From assembly GCA_020650975.1 (NCBI GenBank), contig JAIPMN010000254.1:1-64000 (forward strand): DNA of 64,000 nt. Reading direction: 5' to 3'. Below the pieces are notes generated by a model. That model was not told the origin of the DNA. It ran no database searches and saw only the letters and a list, made by a program, of their open reading frames with translations. The translations under genes and the position numbers were made by a program. Positions 50,201 to 60,738 of the stretch are shown here, in pieces (position 1 is the stretch's first letter; every line of letters starts with the position of its first letter). Source of the DNA: Apostichopus californicus. Lineage: Eukaryota > Echinodermata > Holothuroidea > Aspidochirotida > Stichopodidae.

Positions 50201-52042
50201 AACAAGTTTCCAGAGATGCTGTCAAATTTTAACAGAAGAACAAATTAAGAAACTATCTCATTAATGACGTATTACGATAAATGTTTCCTTGTGGCCGCAA
50301 ACCTTGTTCATTTTCTAAATAATGTGGTTTAATTGAAAGAAAAAACAAACGAAGCGTGTATAATTGCAAGAAGAAAAGTCGTATCTTAATACAGTTCCCT
50401 TCCTTATTGTACGCGCACTAGTTTATGAAACGTCGATAACACAATTTGTTTTCTTTATTTTATTACAAAACCGATCTAACAACCATTATCAAACAACCCT
50501 TTTTCTTCCTGGCAAAATTTGTTATACATTGCAAATGTCTTCACGAAAGGCTCACGTTTTCACATTAACACCTAGGGTAAATGTTGCAATGTTAGTATTG
50601 TGCATGTTCAAAGAAACAACAAACTCGGCCGACATGTCAACCTAAAGTGATGAAGAAGATTCTAGTTCCTAACTCTCCAAAACGTCCCATTTGTGAACTG
50701 GATAAATGCTTTATCGTTCTTTTCGTGTAATGGAACTAACTGGTAAATGTTCTTCTGTCATTTAACTGATTGAAATTTCATTTCAACTCTAACACTCAAT
50801 GCAAAGCGCCACGGTTCAATTAAGCTCATTCTATTAGAATTAGATTTCTGGAACAAGGATATTTTCAATAGATCTGACAAAATTTGCTCCGTTCATATGT
50901 GAGTTAAGAATGCAATAAGAAGATGGTCCAGCACTTTTATTTGACGTAAAAAGGGGTAGTGTCTTTGCCAACTAACTCATGTTTCGCAAATGTTAATGAA
51001 GAATTCATTTGTTGATTTACAAATTCCTTACTCACGCATTGCAACATTGACAACATCCCTCGTATGTAGTTAATATTTTGCCATCCCACATAACACTGCC
51101 CTTCTGCCGGATAAAGTGTGAAAGACCGTTCTAACGTTTCATTAGTACTATGTAACCGGTAGGAAATGAAAGGTTCGATAGTTTCCCACAAGGTACCTTT
51201 TCAGATAGATGAACTACGATTTTATGTGATATTAAGGCAACCGTTAATTTACAATACCAATTAGGGTACATACCCAATTCGTCTGCAGCTTTGGCTGTAA
51301 TGCGTGCTAACTTTTCTTCTTCTATCTGATCAATCTCATATGGTGGTGGATCGTCGTCTTCCAAAAAGAATTCGACTGATTTTTCTTCTAAGCCTTCGTT
51401 ACTTCTACAATTGGGGAAAATGGTGTATATTCGAGAAAAAGATACGACGCAATTGATGAATTATATAGAAGAAGAAGAAAGGCAATATTCACATATTTTA
51501 ATTCGTAGCACTATACATTGGTAACTAATCATTCTAGCAGGAAGCATCAAAGTCGGGTTCTAAAAATGTACAAACATCCAGAGGATAATATCATCGAAAT
51601 AAAATGTAAGTTATGAAAATATGCAATAAAGGTTAAATCAGCATCTGGTCCTCTTAAACGTTAAATACCGCAATGGCAAACATCTTTACTACCTTATGAT
51701 AAATACCATAGGAATGGGGGACAGTTCTTAAGAGCTCATAGTGTTTGGACATTGCTGTTCAGATATAGGACGCCAGTTGGTCTCATTTCTACTAAGGTAT
51801 TCTGCTTTCAATTGCTAACTTTTATGATGTTAAGTTTCAAAGGGTATATTATGCATTTGCTAAGTACTAAAATGTTGATGAGATATTAATGTCCTCCAAT
51901 GTCGAGTTACTAACAAATATTAATAAGACAGCAGAGTTCGGTATAAGTCTATTTTAGTAAATGAAACTTACAAAAAGTGAGCTGCGTCTTCGAATCCATA
52001 CGAGGCGAAAACTCTTCGCAAAGTTAGGGCAATAAATTTCGT
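32045..52042 (-). CDS. Soluble guanylate cyclase alpha-type subunit, spliced, 5' end missing
   Basis: Eight exons join in phase to give 628 residues plus stop. Family role: as a heterodimer with a beta subunit it converts GTP to cGMP in the cytosol in response to nitric oxide. Domains, numbered on the 628-residue partial: H-NOX-like about 1-165, HNOBA/PAS-like about 200-320, coiled coil about 360-397, cyclase domain about 415-600. Metal-binding Asp are at 429 (FSDIVGF) and 473 (ETIGDAYC), 44 residues apart as in vertebrate alpha1. The segment [12 protein letters not shown] carries Thr and Lys where beta subunits have the catalytic Asn and Arg, so this is alpha type. No proximal haem His is present. 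Vertebrate alpha1 is about 690 residues, so roughly 60-90 N-terminal residues are missing. GUCY1A-like by family; orthology to a specific paralogue is not assigned. Exon coordinates and frame were worked out by hand from splice sites and homology recalled from memory. Confidence 0.93.
32226..33639 (-). other. sGC alpha intron, last
   Basis: 1.4-kb GT-AG intron in phase 2, AT-rich. Nothing but a short tandem of ATAACC-like units near 33300 is seen. Confidence 0.85.
33640..33794 (-). CDS. sGC alpha exon: cyclase domain core
   Basis: 155 bp, phase 0 in, phase 2 out, acceptor CTGAAAACAG, donor GTAAGT. It encodes [19 protein letters not shown], then [18 protein letters not shown] and NVSPTTYE. 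The RIGLHTG and GNNVTLANK stretches are alpha-type signatures. The exon is below 60 codons and can only be found by homology and splice sites. Confidence 0.96.
33795..35232 (-). other. sGC alpha intron between the cyclase-core exons
   Basis: 1.4-kb intron. Its middle, about 33990-34450, is simple-sequence-like and made of degenerate ACAATAC, ACAGTAAC and TACACTAC words without a fixed period. No other feature. Confidence 0.8.
33990..34450. repeat. Degenerate low-complexity AC/TA tract
   Basis: Words such as CAGTAAC, ACAATAC, ACTACA and GCAATA recur many times without strict period. This suggests a decayed minisatellite or slippage-prone intronic DNA. Confidence 0.4.
35233..35382 (-). CDS. 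sGC alpha exon: cyclase domain, second metal Asp
   Basis: 150 bp, 50 codons, phase 0 to 0, acceptor TTTTCTTTTCAG, donor GTATCA. It begins [17 protein letters not shown], carrying the second metal-binding Asp, and ends QEGNPIK, in line with PHGEPIK of alpha1. The helix between them ([14 protein letters not shown]) is diverged but the same length. Confidence 0.96.
38375..38436 (+). repeat. AT-rich TATAATTCCATA short tandem
   Basis: TATAATTCCATA appears four times with small spacer changes. It lies about 120 bp before the ~107-bp satellite in the same intron. Confidence 0.75.
38561..39310 (+). repeat. ~107-bp satellite array, seven copies, inside sGC alpha intron
   Basis: Monomers begin with GTATCATCAATATGTA at 38561, 38669, 38776, 38883, 38990, 39098 and 39204, a spacing of 106-108 bp. 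Shared core words are TTACTCTCCGATGAGATCCAG and TTAACCTAACTCT-like stretches. Copies differ by scattered substitutions; the last is most diverged, and a weakly related partial copy may precede the first (about 38475-38560). No open frame is conserved across units. Confidence 0.95.
39491..39699 (+). repeat. 104-105-bp direct duplication, nearly identical
   Basis: The block beginning GAACGTGTGGCAGCTGTTTG at 39491 is repeated at 39595. Only a few differences are visible: AAGTAAAC/AAGTTAAC, CAAGTAAC/CAAATAAC and one inserted A. It starts 180 bp after the ~107-bp satellite, has nearly the same unit length but unrelated sequence. Confidence 0.95.
40146..40631 (-). CDS. sGC alpha exon: HNOBA end, coiled coil, start of cyclase domain
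   Basis: 486 bp, 162 codons, phase 0 to 0, with a non-pyrimidine CACTGAAG acceptor and a GTAAGG donor. It opens [13 protein letters not shown] and contains [26 protein letters not shown], a helical [18 protein letters not shown] segment and [16 protein letters not shown] with the first metal-binding Asp. It ends LDIYK. This is the best conserved exon and makes the family call certain. A 7.4-kb intron separates it from the upstream exon. Confidence 0.97.
40632..48084 (-). other. sGC alpha intron, 7.4 kb, featureless
   Basis: Largest intron located, phase 0, AT-rich. Short open frames on both strands have no recognisable motif and no splice context. I see no mobile element in it. Confidence 0.8.
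48085..48639 (-). CDS. sGC alpha exon: end of H-NOX and HNOBA/PAS region
   Basis: 555 bp, 185 codons, phase 0 to 0. The acceptor CTTTTCTCACAG is chosen over a second AG 14 bases downstream because only it keeps the frame from the previous exon. It begins SPSFRC, close to APSFRC of beta1, followed by LHYYS and QQNSEEC, also beta-like. The second half, with [14 protein letters not shown] and YFKVLTPP, matches the HNOBA region FCKTFPFHFMFDKD...YFEILTP of alpha1. The middle 30-40 residues ([10 protein letters not shown] and around) are a poorly conserved linker. Donor is GTAAGT. Confidence 0.94.
48640..50016 (-). other. sGC alpha intron with candidate microexon
   Basis: 1.4-kb phase-0 intron. 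It holds a possible 24-bp in-phase exon (49438-49461) and a 70-codon minus-strand open frame at 49211-49423 with no recognised domain. Confidence 0.75.
49438..49461 (-). CDS. Candidate 24-bp microexon (VISNKIRK), optional
   Basis: Preceded by TATATTTTACAG and followed by AAG then GTAACG. It is exactly eight codons, open, in phase 0 like both neighbouring exons, so inclusion would insert VISNKIRK between the H-NOX core and SPSFRC without a frame change. Homology does not require it: the two flanking exons already align with beta1. It may be chance. Confidence 0.25.
50017..50174 (-). CDS. sGC alpha exon: H-NOX core without proximal His
   Basis: 158 bp. Acceptor is TTTGACAG, donor ATG followed by GTAAGA; phase 1 in, phase 0 out. 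It encodes [19 protein letters not shown], then [15 protein letters not shown] and NIDGVNK. This matches both FGKMFFVFCQ...LQNLDALH of beta1 and LGEEVFKICY...LKDFLNSF of alpha1. Where beta1 has the haem-ligating His of LDALH this protein has Asn (IDGVN), so haem binding by this subunit is not expected. Confidence 0.92.
50175..51273 (-). other. sGC alpha intron with a protein-like open frame
   Basis: 1.1-kb phase-1 intron. Inside it, minus strand 50937-51191, is an 84-codon open frame containing [19 protein letters not shown] and [17 protein letters not shown]. It looks more protein-like than its surroundings, with an AG before and GTGAGT inside, but those sites give phase 0 at the end and would break the reading frame into the next exon. 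No family recognised. Confidence 0.5.
51274..51404 (-). CDS. sGC alpha exon: acidic linker and H-NOX helix
   Basis: 131 bp. Acceptor is TTTTCCCCAATTGTAG, donor GTATGT. One base completes the split Leu codon and the exon ends one base into a Gly codon. It encodes an acidic segment (EDDDPPPYE) followed by [16 protein letters not shown], which aligns with EDFEKTIAEQAVAAG of alpha1 and with AAASKVLNLN of beta1. Confidence 0.85.
51405..51971 (-). other. sGC alpha intron, 567 bp
   Basis: Phase-2 intron with good GTAAGT and pyrimidine-AG ends. No other feature. Confidence 0.75.
51972..52042 (-). CDS. sGC alpha exon (first located): H-NOX N-terminal helix
   Basis: 71 bp. The acceptor is TTTCCTTTCAG and the donor GTAAGT. 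It starts in phase 0 and ends two bases into a Leu codon. It reads [20 protein letters not shown] and four further residues, matching the alpha1 stretch around VALQRTLAKHK. Another frame is also open but has no family similarity. The exon preceding it must end in phase 0 and was not found. Confidence 0.8.
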
Positions 52043-53522
52043 CTGAAAGGAAATAAAAAAATAATATTAGATGCAGAGAAGCCGCATTGACGTAGTCAGC
52101 CTTATTAGCTGAACACTTGAGATAAAGAACATAATATGATAAAAATTCGATAATTGAACATTTATCATCGCACAGGGTAAGTATTTCTAATAAAATATGA
52201 TTTGTAAACACAAGGCTACAGGAACTGTAATCTAGGAAGATAAGCGTCCTTTATGAAACTATATACTCTTATGTTTGTTAAGGTTGTATAGAACAACAGC
52301 AAAAAAGACCGAACCTTAGAATTACTGAACGACAATACAACGGTTCTAGCTAAACATTTATATTAAGGGATAAGAAACACACTAAACATACTAATGGTAG
52401 AGGTTGCAAGATATCAACGCCGAAAACATATGACAGAGGCTGTCGTAATCCCCAACGTGAAATAACATATATAGGGGCCCGAGAATGTGAAATAATATTA
52501 TTATTTTTTAAAATCTCTACACAGTTTTAATAAATTTTCCTATCTCAGAGGTAATGATTAGCAAGTTGTATGGATGTAAATAAACATAGAAATACATAAA
52601 GAAACCATCAACTGGTGAGGGCACGTGTGCCTCTTCTATGATATCCTTTACATTTTTAGTTCAAAACCTTGTGATCGACCAAGCGTAAACAATGCTTAGC
52701 TTTTTCGGGTGTTAGGATTATATTTATGTTTATACCTCTTGCACAATATTTTTCAGTAATGGTTTGTTCAAACACTTTCTTGGCTTAGTTTTTTTTAACG
52801 ACTCTTATATTCCCATAAGTTTTATCTTATATAAAGCACATGTAAGATTATTGTGTATGGAAAAATCCAGCGGCAACTAAGTAAAATACTTCAGCTCTTT
52901 CATGTTTCTGATCAACTCTTACACCGAGAGACATGTCTGTCATTACAGGCAGCGAAACATTACTTGTTGTAACAGCAAACTGTGTTTGCCACCTTCTGCC
53001 AGCCCCTTAAGTGAAATGGATACGAACATGTGGTTAGAGAAATATCAGACCCCTTTTCACAATTACGGGAAACTGTTTAGTTTATTATGTTGCACATCTC
53101 AAACAGAATTAATCTAGAGGGTGACCATATGGCGTCGTTGCTTAATAAAGAGAGCAAAAAATAACAACGATGTGCTCCATTTCCTTCTGTTCTTTTTGTG
53201 GGACATGTGAGTGACGCTGACCACATTAAGACCCCGTAAAAGTTTAAATTTATAGTTTAAATTTACTTTCAAAACCAAATCTCAAATAAACTATTTACAT
53301 GAACGTAGGGAATCACATTATTGGTGGTAAAGGTCACAACGAATAAACAAAGCTAAGTGGTGATATAGTTCCCGAGAACCGATATTCATTATACAATCTC
53401 TAGCTCAATGCATGACAAGACTAGACAAATGTTGATGTACACAACAATTTCTTGCTTGGATTTGATAGTTGGCTTTCTCACCAAGATTTTGAAGAAGTTT
53501 GGTCATCCGTGGAAGATTTTAC

Positions 53523-53584
53523 CTTTAGGCAGCATGATGAGGTTACCCGTCAAGGTTTCCAAAACCCCGGAACATTTACCAAAC
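53523..53584 (-). CDS. Possible 5' exon of sGC alpha
   Basis: 62 bp between TTTTAG and GTAAAA on the minus strand. Reading FGKCSGVLETLTGNLIMLPK, it is similar in spacing to the alpha1 segment LHTLAESICKLIFP that directly precedes the first located exon. Against it: the exon ends in phase 1 while the next located exon starts in phase 0, so a further small exon would be needed, and the acceptor is a weak match. Treat as a candidate only. Confidence 0.22.
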
Positions 53585-54634
53585 CTAAAATCGTAAATGA
53601 TCACACCGTGAGGAAACACTTCTAGAATTTCTCATAATATGTGTCATTAACAAATTTAAACATTTTGAGCCCGCGCGCATTAATGCAACTTATTTGTGAA
53701 ATCCCGCACTGAATGGTTTCGACGAGTAATTCACAAATAAAAAGTAAATATGACCGACAAAGACTCAAGAGTGATTTTTGTTTTTCAGTTAACTGTGGTA
53801 TCTATTTTTAGTTTTAAACTTTTATTAAGGTTTCTATTTCTCATATGTTAAGAAGAATGACACATAACGACGACTATCGCACGATATCTTTAATCATTGA
53901 TTGATAAGTAACCACCAAGCAAGATATGACAGATTTAAAAAAACACCAAACATTGGATTGAATTATTACGAGATATTCGTTTTTAAGGTATTAAAATTAA
54001 ATGAATATATGAAATATATATATAAATATACAGAAATATATTTTTCAGTATCCCTTTACTTTTCAGTTGTGTAATGGTGCGTTGAAGATCAACCCTCCTG
54101 TCGCCAAACAGATGGACTAAAATTAATTCTTAAAGTCAACAACTGATTCTGATTGTAGAGCTTTATGAAAAACGCAAACCCCAACGCACAAATTAAGTGT
54201 TTAAATCCAATTATCCACAGCCTCGCTAGGAAATATCATGACGAAATGTTCTCCATTGTGATGGATAAATGCGTAGGAGGTGTGTTCCTTTGTTAATGAC
54301 ATCACTTTCTATGGGATATATCCTTATAACTTACTGTGAAAATAGGTTGCTTTGTATTATGATTGTATGAATAATGCTGGTATATTTTGTTTCCTTCTTA
54401 TGAAATGATAATTAAAAGACAATTACATATGTTGTTCATTAACCTGTGTTTCGTCAGATAATTACGTTACGCTTGTATCACAATAAGAACCTCCATTGCT
54501 CTTATTAAGTAGAAAGAACAAACTGAACATACGTTTAAAGACATTTTAATAAATTAACTTTCATTACACCTACACAATTCTCGCCAGTGTGCCATGACCC
54601 TGCACGCAAGAGACCCATACTATTTTGGGCTACT

Positions 54635-54742
54635 TTAGCTGCGCAAAGGGATCCCTGTCGTGAACACAATGTCACGCGGTTTAAACTGATGATGAAGAGT
54701 TTCGTCACAGCTCAGACCACGCTTCAATGCGAACATTGTCAT
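54635..54742 (-). CDS. Small open frame in CpG-richer patch, unknown
   Basis: Minus-strand frame of 35 residues starting MTMFALKRGLSCDETLHH and ending at TAA. The patch 54570-54860 has more G+C and CpG than its surroundings, as exons here do. No splice donor lies in frame before the stop, so it is not a simple coding exon of the cyclase gene. It could be untranslated exon, a small gene or chance. Confidence 0.15.
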   Translation of the reverse strand: MTMFALKRGLSCDETLHHQFKPRDIVFTTGIPLRS

Positions 54743-55483
54743 ATTGAATAATACAAGCAAAACTAGACTTCCTTGGAACTAACTAAGAGACTGCCAGTGA
54801 CAATGGTTAGTGCCAGTGCAGTAAAACAGTCCATGTGTAGGTATTATAGTCAGGTTCTGCCTCACTTTCGCAGTTGTCCATCTCACATGGTGATCAAAGA
54901 TGGAGATGAATAGATAAAATGTTACTTTAGTTTCAACAGTTAAGAAGTGAAAAATTTACGTATCGTTGAAAGCCTTAATCTAGATCCAACAATTTGATTA
55001 CCCCTTGTTTTTGCTTAATTAGCATTCATACGTCCATCTTTGCGATATAAATGTAACGACAACAACAAAGAATATTAATGAAGCATTTATAACATAATAC
55101 TTACGCTTGACACTAAGATAACATAAATATAAGAATGCTTACATTAAGTTATCAAGAAGCTGTTTATACTATCAGAAAAAAATTACTTTTCCAATACCAA
55201 ATACACCGTTGGACACAAGTTGACGTAATTTAAAATTCTATTACTAATGAAAAGTAGTATTTAGAGCGTTTTGAAATAAGTTATTAGTTGTGATTAAAGG
55301 TGTGTACATGTCAATCGTTCACCAGAATGCTTAACCAATTGAGGGTAATTTAATAGGTACAATTATTCTTTTCCAAACATTAAACCTACATCTTTGATGA
55401 CTATTTTGTATTTGAATATCATGTACAAGCAATGTATTAATTGAACATATATACTATAGCTTATTGATTGTATATGGATAAGC

Positions 55484-55618
55484 AATGGTTGATAATTATA
55501 TACCTGTGGAAGGTCTCTTTACATTAACTGAGGAGGCCATTGCTGCTGATGGTACTTATATAAGTTACATACCAGACAGAAAGGTGATAGTACTGGCCAC
55601 TAAAGAATGTCAGCAATG
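55484..55618 (+). CDS. Small protein-like open frame, unknown
   Basis: 44 residues, MVDNYIPVEGLFTLTEEAI through to VIVLATKECQQ and stop. Composition is balanced and it has no low-complexity runs, unlike the surrounding AT-rich frames. It might be the 3' coding end of a plus-strand gene or element, but no upstream exon was identified. Confidence 0.18.
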
Positions 55619-58600
55619 AAGTTTGCTTAAAGCACCAACATCTGTAAAGGGGTATAAATCGCTTCTTATGTGACATAATGAATAATCACTATGTACATAT
55701 CAGCGAATAATGTTGACGGCATCATGATATGAAGAGAGAGAGAGTAGCCTCTTGCCTCTTTAACTTTCCACATGAAAAAACGCAACACCTGATTGACAGA
55801 TTTGATACTTGTACCTAACGTTACTTCGAGTAAACTCTTAAGTTTTTATTAGGCTGCGAAACCGCAATGAATCGTGATTTATAACCTTCAAGATATAAGC
55901 TGATCTGAGATACAAAACTGTTGGATTACTGGGTTTTAATATTTCGTTATGTATTCATTCTAATTAGCTCAACATTTTGTGAAACAATATGTAATGTCAT
56001 ACACGGACAGTGCATTAACTAATATCTTTGGGTCTCATTGTTTTGATTGTACCACCAAGACCTCCACACAATTGAAATTTACTTGAGAACATAGATAAAC
56101 TTTATACAGTTTAATTATTTTATATCATTGTTATGTTATCAATTAAGTTGGTGGTGTAGTTCATGTGTCACACTAATGATTATTGCGTAAGTTTGCTCAT
56201 GACTCTATAGCTATAACTGTAAAACGGTCAAAGTTCTCTCAGTCGAAATTAAAAATAATACTGTAAACATATTCAATGCGACAACCCCTGGGCAATCTCT
56301 AAAACGACTTTCAATCTAAAGTTCCAAACTTTGTAAGATGCAGCATGGCGTCATTCGTTACAATCATCCTTTCAAGTTGATTAAGAGGTTGCCAACAGTT
56401 TCCTCCCTCTGATGCGGTATAGGCCTCTTAATTATATGGTCTCGAATGTCACTACGAATCGCCTTGAAACAGATATTTCTCAAGGGAATTTTGTCAGATA
56501 AGGTTCCTTATATACTGACACCATGAGATTCAACGAGCGGAATCTGTATTGCTCGAGTAAAATAAGTATACCTGTGGATAACATTCCGCAGATAATTTGT
56601 TATCGTTTAATAAGACCAAAAAAAAAACAATAACAAATTGAATTGCAGTATCATGTTAGTATATACGATTAAAACACCATGTCCACTTTTCTGCATATAT
56701 GTGTTATGGGAAAATGAATATTTAAAATATTTTAGTTCAATCTTTTAATACAGTTATAAAATTACCACATTTTCAAGGTAAAAATAAGTCACGGTTTATA
56801 AAAGAGATTATATCATTTATAGAAATTGTATGTTAATCAGACAGAGTACTTGAATGTAAGCCTCCCGGCTTGATTTCAGTATTACGTACTTCAAAGATTA
56901 CGAAGATATTCGTGCTCTTGGACAATGTAGGTCAACCAAGTTTGCTCAGCGTTAGGATCATTTCTATGTCAACAGAAATTGATATGATCATCGATAAAAT
57001 TGATCTGATAGAATTGATTTTCAAAGTAGTAGATTTAGCAAACAAGTTGACTAAGCTTGACGTGACAACCAAACTATTTCATTAATAGCAAGAAAACTAA
57101 ACACGTAGCAAGATTACAATGATTACAGATATAAACCTCTACTGGATCTACCCCATCTCGCTTAAATAACTGATTTTTCTCTTTTGGGTAGACTTAGCGT
57201 CTACGTTACTTCGTCGTAAATGTGAGGCCTAAGTTCTACGAAAAAAAATTGCCTCAACACGTTCGTGCCTACTGAAACACACATGGGACTTAAAATGACT
57301 CTGCCAGATTTGATTAATAATATCTCAGAGACTTATACCAACTCTGAGTTTATCTTGGACTCTAGAAGCATAAGTTCAAGGGAAAACAAGAATCCAGCAT
57401 TTCGTCCTCTTTTTTTTCTCTTTTTGAAGTGCTATATTTTCCACTTATCTGACCTGCATTACATAAAAAGATGGATTCCACCTATCACTATTTTTGTGTT
57501 GTAATTTCTTGTAAGTAATATCATGTTCCAAGTATAGCGAAATAAAGGGATATATGTTTACCGATATAAATTTAACGAAAAAACTTTCAAGAAATTGAGT
57601 AATATTTTCATATTGGCCTACAGGATTTATTGAAAGTATGAAGTTATAGTAAAATGCTATTCCTACTCATGAAAATCTTTCAACATTGTAATGCCCGGAA
57701 TACATGCGGTAAATAAATCAACGAATTTTCAAATTCTACCTTTAATTTGTTGATAAGTCTAGGAGACGTTGGATGAAAAAATGTGTACTACACATTCCCT
57801 GGAAGAACAAACAGTGTCCAAGAAGCACTACAGGACATTCCTTTGCTAAACAACTTGGAGCGTTGCAGTAACTAGGAGTTATATAGTTTCTGTTTACTGG
57901 GTTCTCGAAGAAAAGAAAATGTTAATAGTCAAAAGGAATATCCGCGCCACCCTCCGTGGTTGCGATTGGGACTTTGTATAAGCCTAGTTTACTTACTTAC
58001 GTCAAGTATCAATTTAACACACAAAATTCTCTTCCATAGCTGAATTTAGTGTCTCCTTATTTTTAGTTTGTGACTGTTCTATGTAAACAAAATTGTATGT
58101 TTCTCTTCCTCCAAGCCAAAAGTTCCTGAAATAATTGCTTCACTTATGTACTCGATCGTTTGGTATCTTTTATCTCGATATTAGATGGTTATTGAATTAC
58201 GTATATACTCAATCATATTGCCTGTAGCAGATTTTAATTTCAATACTTTATTTTTTTGAGAGCCCAAGCGTCTTGCTCATTTCCTCATTTCTGTGCATGG
58301 TGGAAAATTGACAGACCAGGCGTTGTACGTGTTATGTCATAAGTTGACGGAATATCGCGTTAGATTTTGCCTACAAAGATCAGATGTCACACTTTGCCAC
58401 CTAATTCGTGAATAGACAGAGAAACACAAATCGAGGTTTACGTCCCTGGGCAGTTTTTTTTGCACACAAATTAAATGATTCCGTCACGTTCAGTTAATTA
58501 AATAATACATAAACCATCCAACTGGGGCTGGTGACTGTATTTATGGCAAGCATGGTGTTTGCCAAGGAGATGCTCTTCCAGGCAATGAAAACAAAGCTGA

Positions 58601-59049
58601 AATATGGAGCAGCTTTTAATTATGCGTGGAGTATTCAATGACTTAACAAATGAGACGAACATTTTATTCAAATCTAATAGACAGTGCGACTATATAGAGT
58701 CAGTCAGTATTCGCCGAATTGTAGAAAATGGATTTCTAGTAGGAATATCATTTGGTTTTGATCATCAACATTTCTTCTGCAGGTTAAAAACTGTGCAATA
58801 ACATATTTTCAATTAAGTTAAAGAATTTGGCATTCTTTTAGTTTAAATCATTGAAAGCAACGAGCCTTATTTATTTATTCTTATCAGTTATCCTAAGTGG
58901 TGTGTTGTGTTTACGCTCGCGACCAATTAAGACTTAGCTTTAGTTCAAAAGGGTGAATCTTGTGGCCAATGGAGTAGGGAAAATACTGGAGGTATTCTTC
59001 TTCGATAAATATTACTCTAGAAAGGGATTGTAAGGTCCAAGGAGGTGGG

Positions 59050-59077
59050 ACCCCCCCCCCCCCACACACACACACCC
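59050..59077 (+). repeat. Poly-C then CA microsatellite
   Basis: A run of about 13 C followed by CACACACACACACC. Confidence 0.8.
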
Positions 59078-60738
59078 CGCCCACACCGTATTACTCCCTT
59101 TAACCAATTTAATTATTGGTTCTATTGCCTTTATTCCCTGTTTGTCTTATTCAGGAGTATTTCTTGTCGATGAATTGTGTTCCAAGGGTATCCCATTTGA
59201 AGATAAAAACGGATTAGCACTTTAAAAAGTTTCCGCTAAGTTATCTGATTAACTTCATTAAAGAACGTACTCACAGGTGATTAAAAACGAACTTCCCCTT
59301 ACTATAGTACACTACAAATTGTTTTTTTTTTTATAAACATCATTATATGATGAAGAATGAAAGAGGATAGCTAAGGTAAGTGCATTACAGTCACCAAACT
59401 GCCTGTATATATCAACTGTTTTGTATTTTAGGATCTCATAACAGCAATGTCAGTCAACCGGGTGTGGTGTGCAGATAGCTCAAAATATAATCTTTTACTG
59501 AAATTTCGGTTCATACGTACAAATGAACTCATCCTACTTAACGAATATTTGAAAGTGAAGGGTATCTCATGAATTATAGAAACTCTATCTTTATCAATAC
59601 CAGAGGCAAAAATATGTTGATATACATACTATTGTAGCAACTAAACATAATGCTTACTTACAAGACAAGTAGTGATGTATCAGCAACTTAAAATATCGTA
59701 TCATCTTACATAGCTAATCCGAACAGCGACATAACGATTTTATTAACAGCAAACAAGAGGGGTGTATTATTCACCACGAATAATATTGCCAAGGAAAATT
59801 GTCTGAGTGTATAGACTACCAGAATATAAACAGGAATGAAAAGAATGAGTAGGGTCTATACAAGGCGCCCTTAATCCGACGCGATTACAAATATTGGTTA
59901 AATATGATTCGTTGTCAATTAGGTGAAAGTAGCAATTACCTCTTTCTGGTTACAGGGGTACTTGTTAAACCAAACGTATGGTATAATATGCGGTTATCTG
60001 GCGGTTATCTGGAATATTTATGAATATATATGAACTGTTTCCGAAGACGAAATTCAACTTACAAAAATACAAAAACAAGAAAAAGGAATGAAAGAATGAA
60101 TCACTGAAAAGTTGAAGATTCTTTCTTAATGTTTCATATGTGTTGAATCACTACTCCAATATAACAACTAATGAAGGAAATATTCATTACCGGGAAGATA
60201 GTTTATATTATTAGCATTTTGACGTAAATGGGTCAATTATTAGTTCAATAATTCATCTATATTACTCATCTTATGTCTTACTGCTTGAAAGTAAGCAGGA
60301 AATGAAATCATTCAAACTTTAATAAAACTACTTTTGTCGGGAATATACGTTTGTTACGTATCTTTCAAAATAACATGTAGAATGATATGATAAATTTATT
60401 CCAGTGCCGTATAAAATCATTCCAGGAACATAATATCACTCAATATCCCTACCTTGAACAAATAGATAATTTTATAATGTATTTTCTGTTCCACTCTATC
60501 CTGACAGAATTCAGAACATACGCTAGCATTCCATAACTTACATCAGAAGTAATCAGAAGGCATTTTCCCGTCCATGTTAGTATACTTTAACACGCAAAAA
60601 AACAGGCACATCTTATGTAGGTCACTCATTTAGCTTTAACACTGTTAGGTGCCCTAGAGTACAGATAAGCTTTTTAAGCTGTTGCTCAAATTTCAACTAT
60701 CTGTTACACTTTCGTATATTTTCACTTCTGACACAGGC

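Noticed and set aside
48085-52042. Beta subunit of soluble guanylate cyclase
   Set aside because: H-NOX words are beta-like, but the proximal His is missing and the cyclase domain has both metal Asp with Thr and Lys in the nucleotide positions, which is alpha type.
56870-57085. 71-codon plus-strand frame rich in I, D, L and K
   Set aside because: AT-driven composition, no splice sites of quality, no recognised family.
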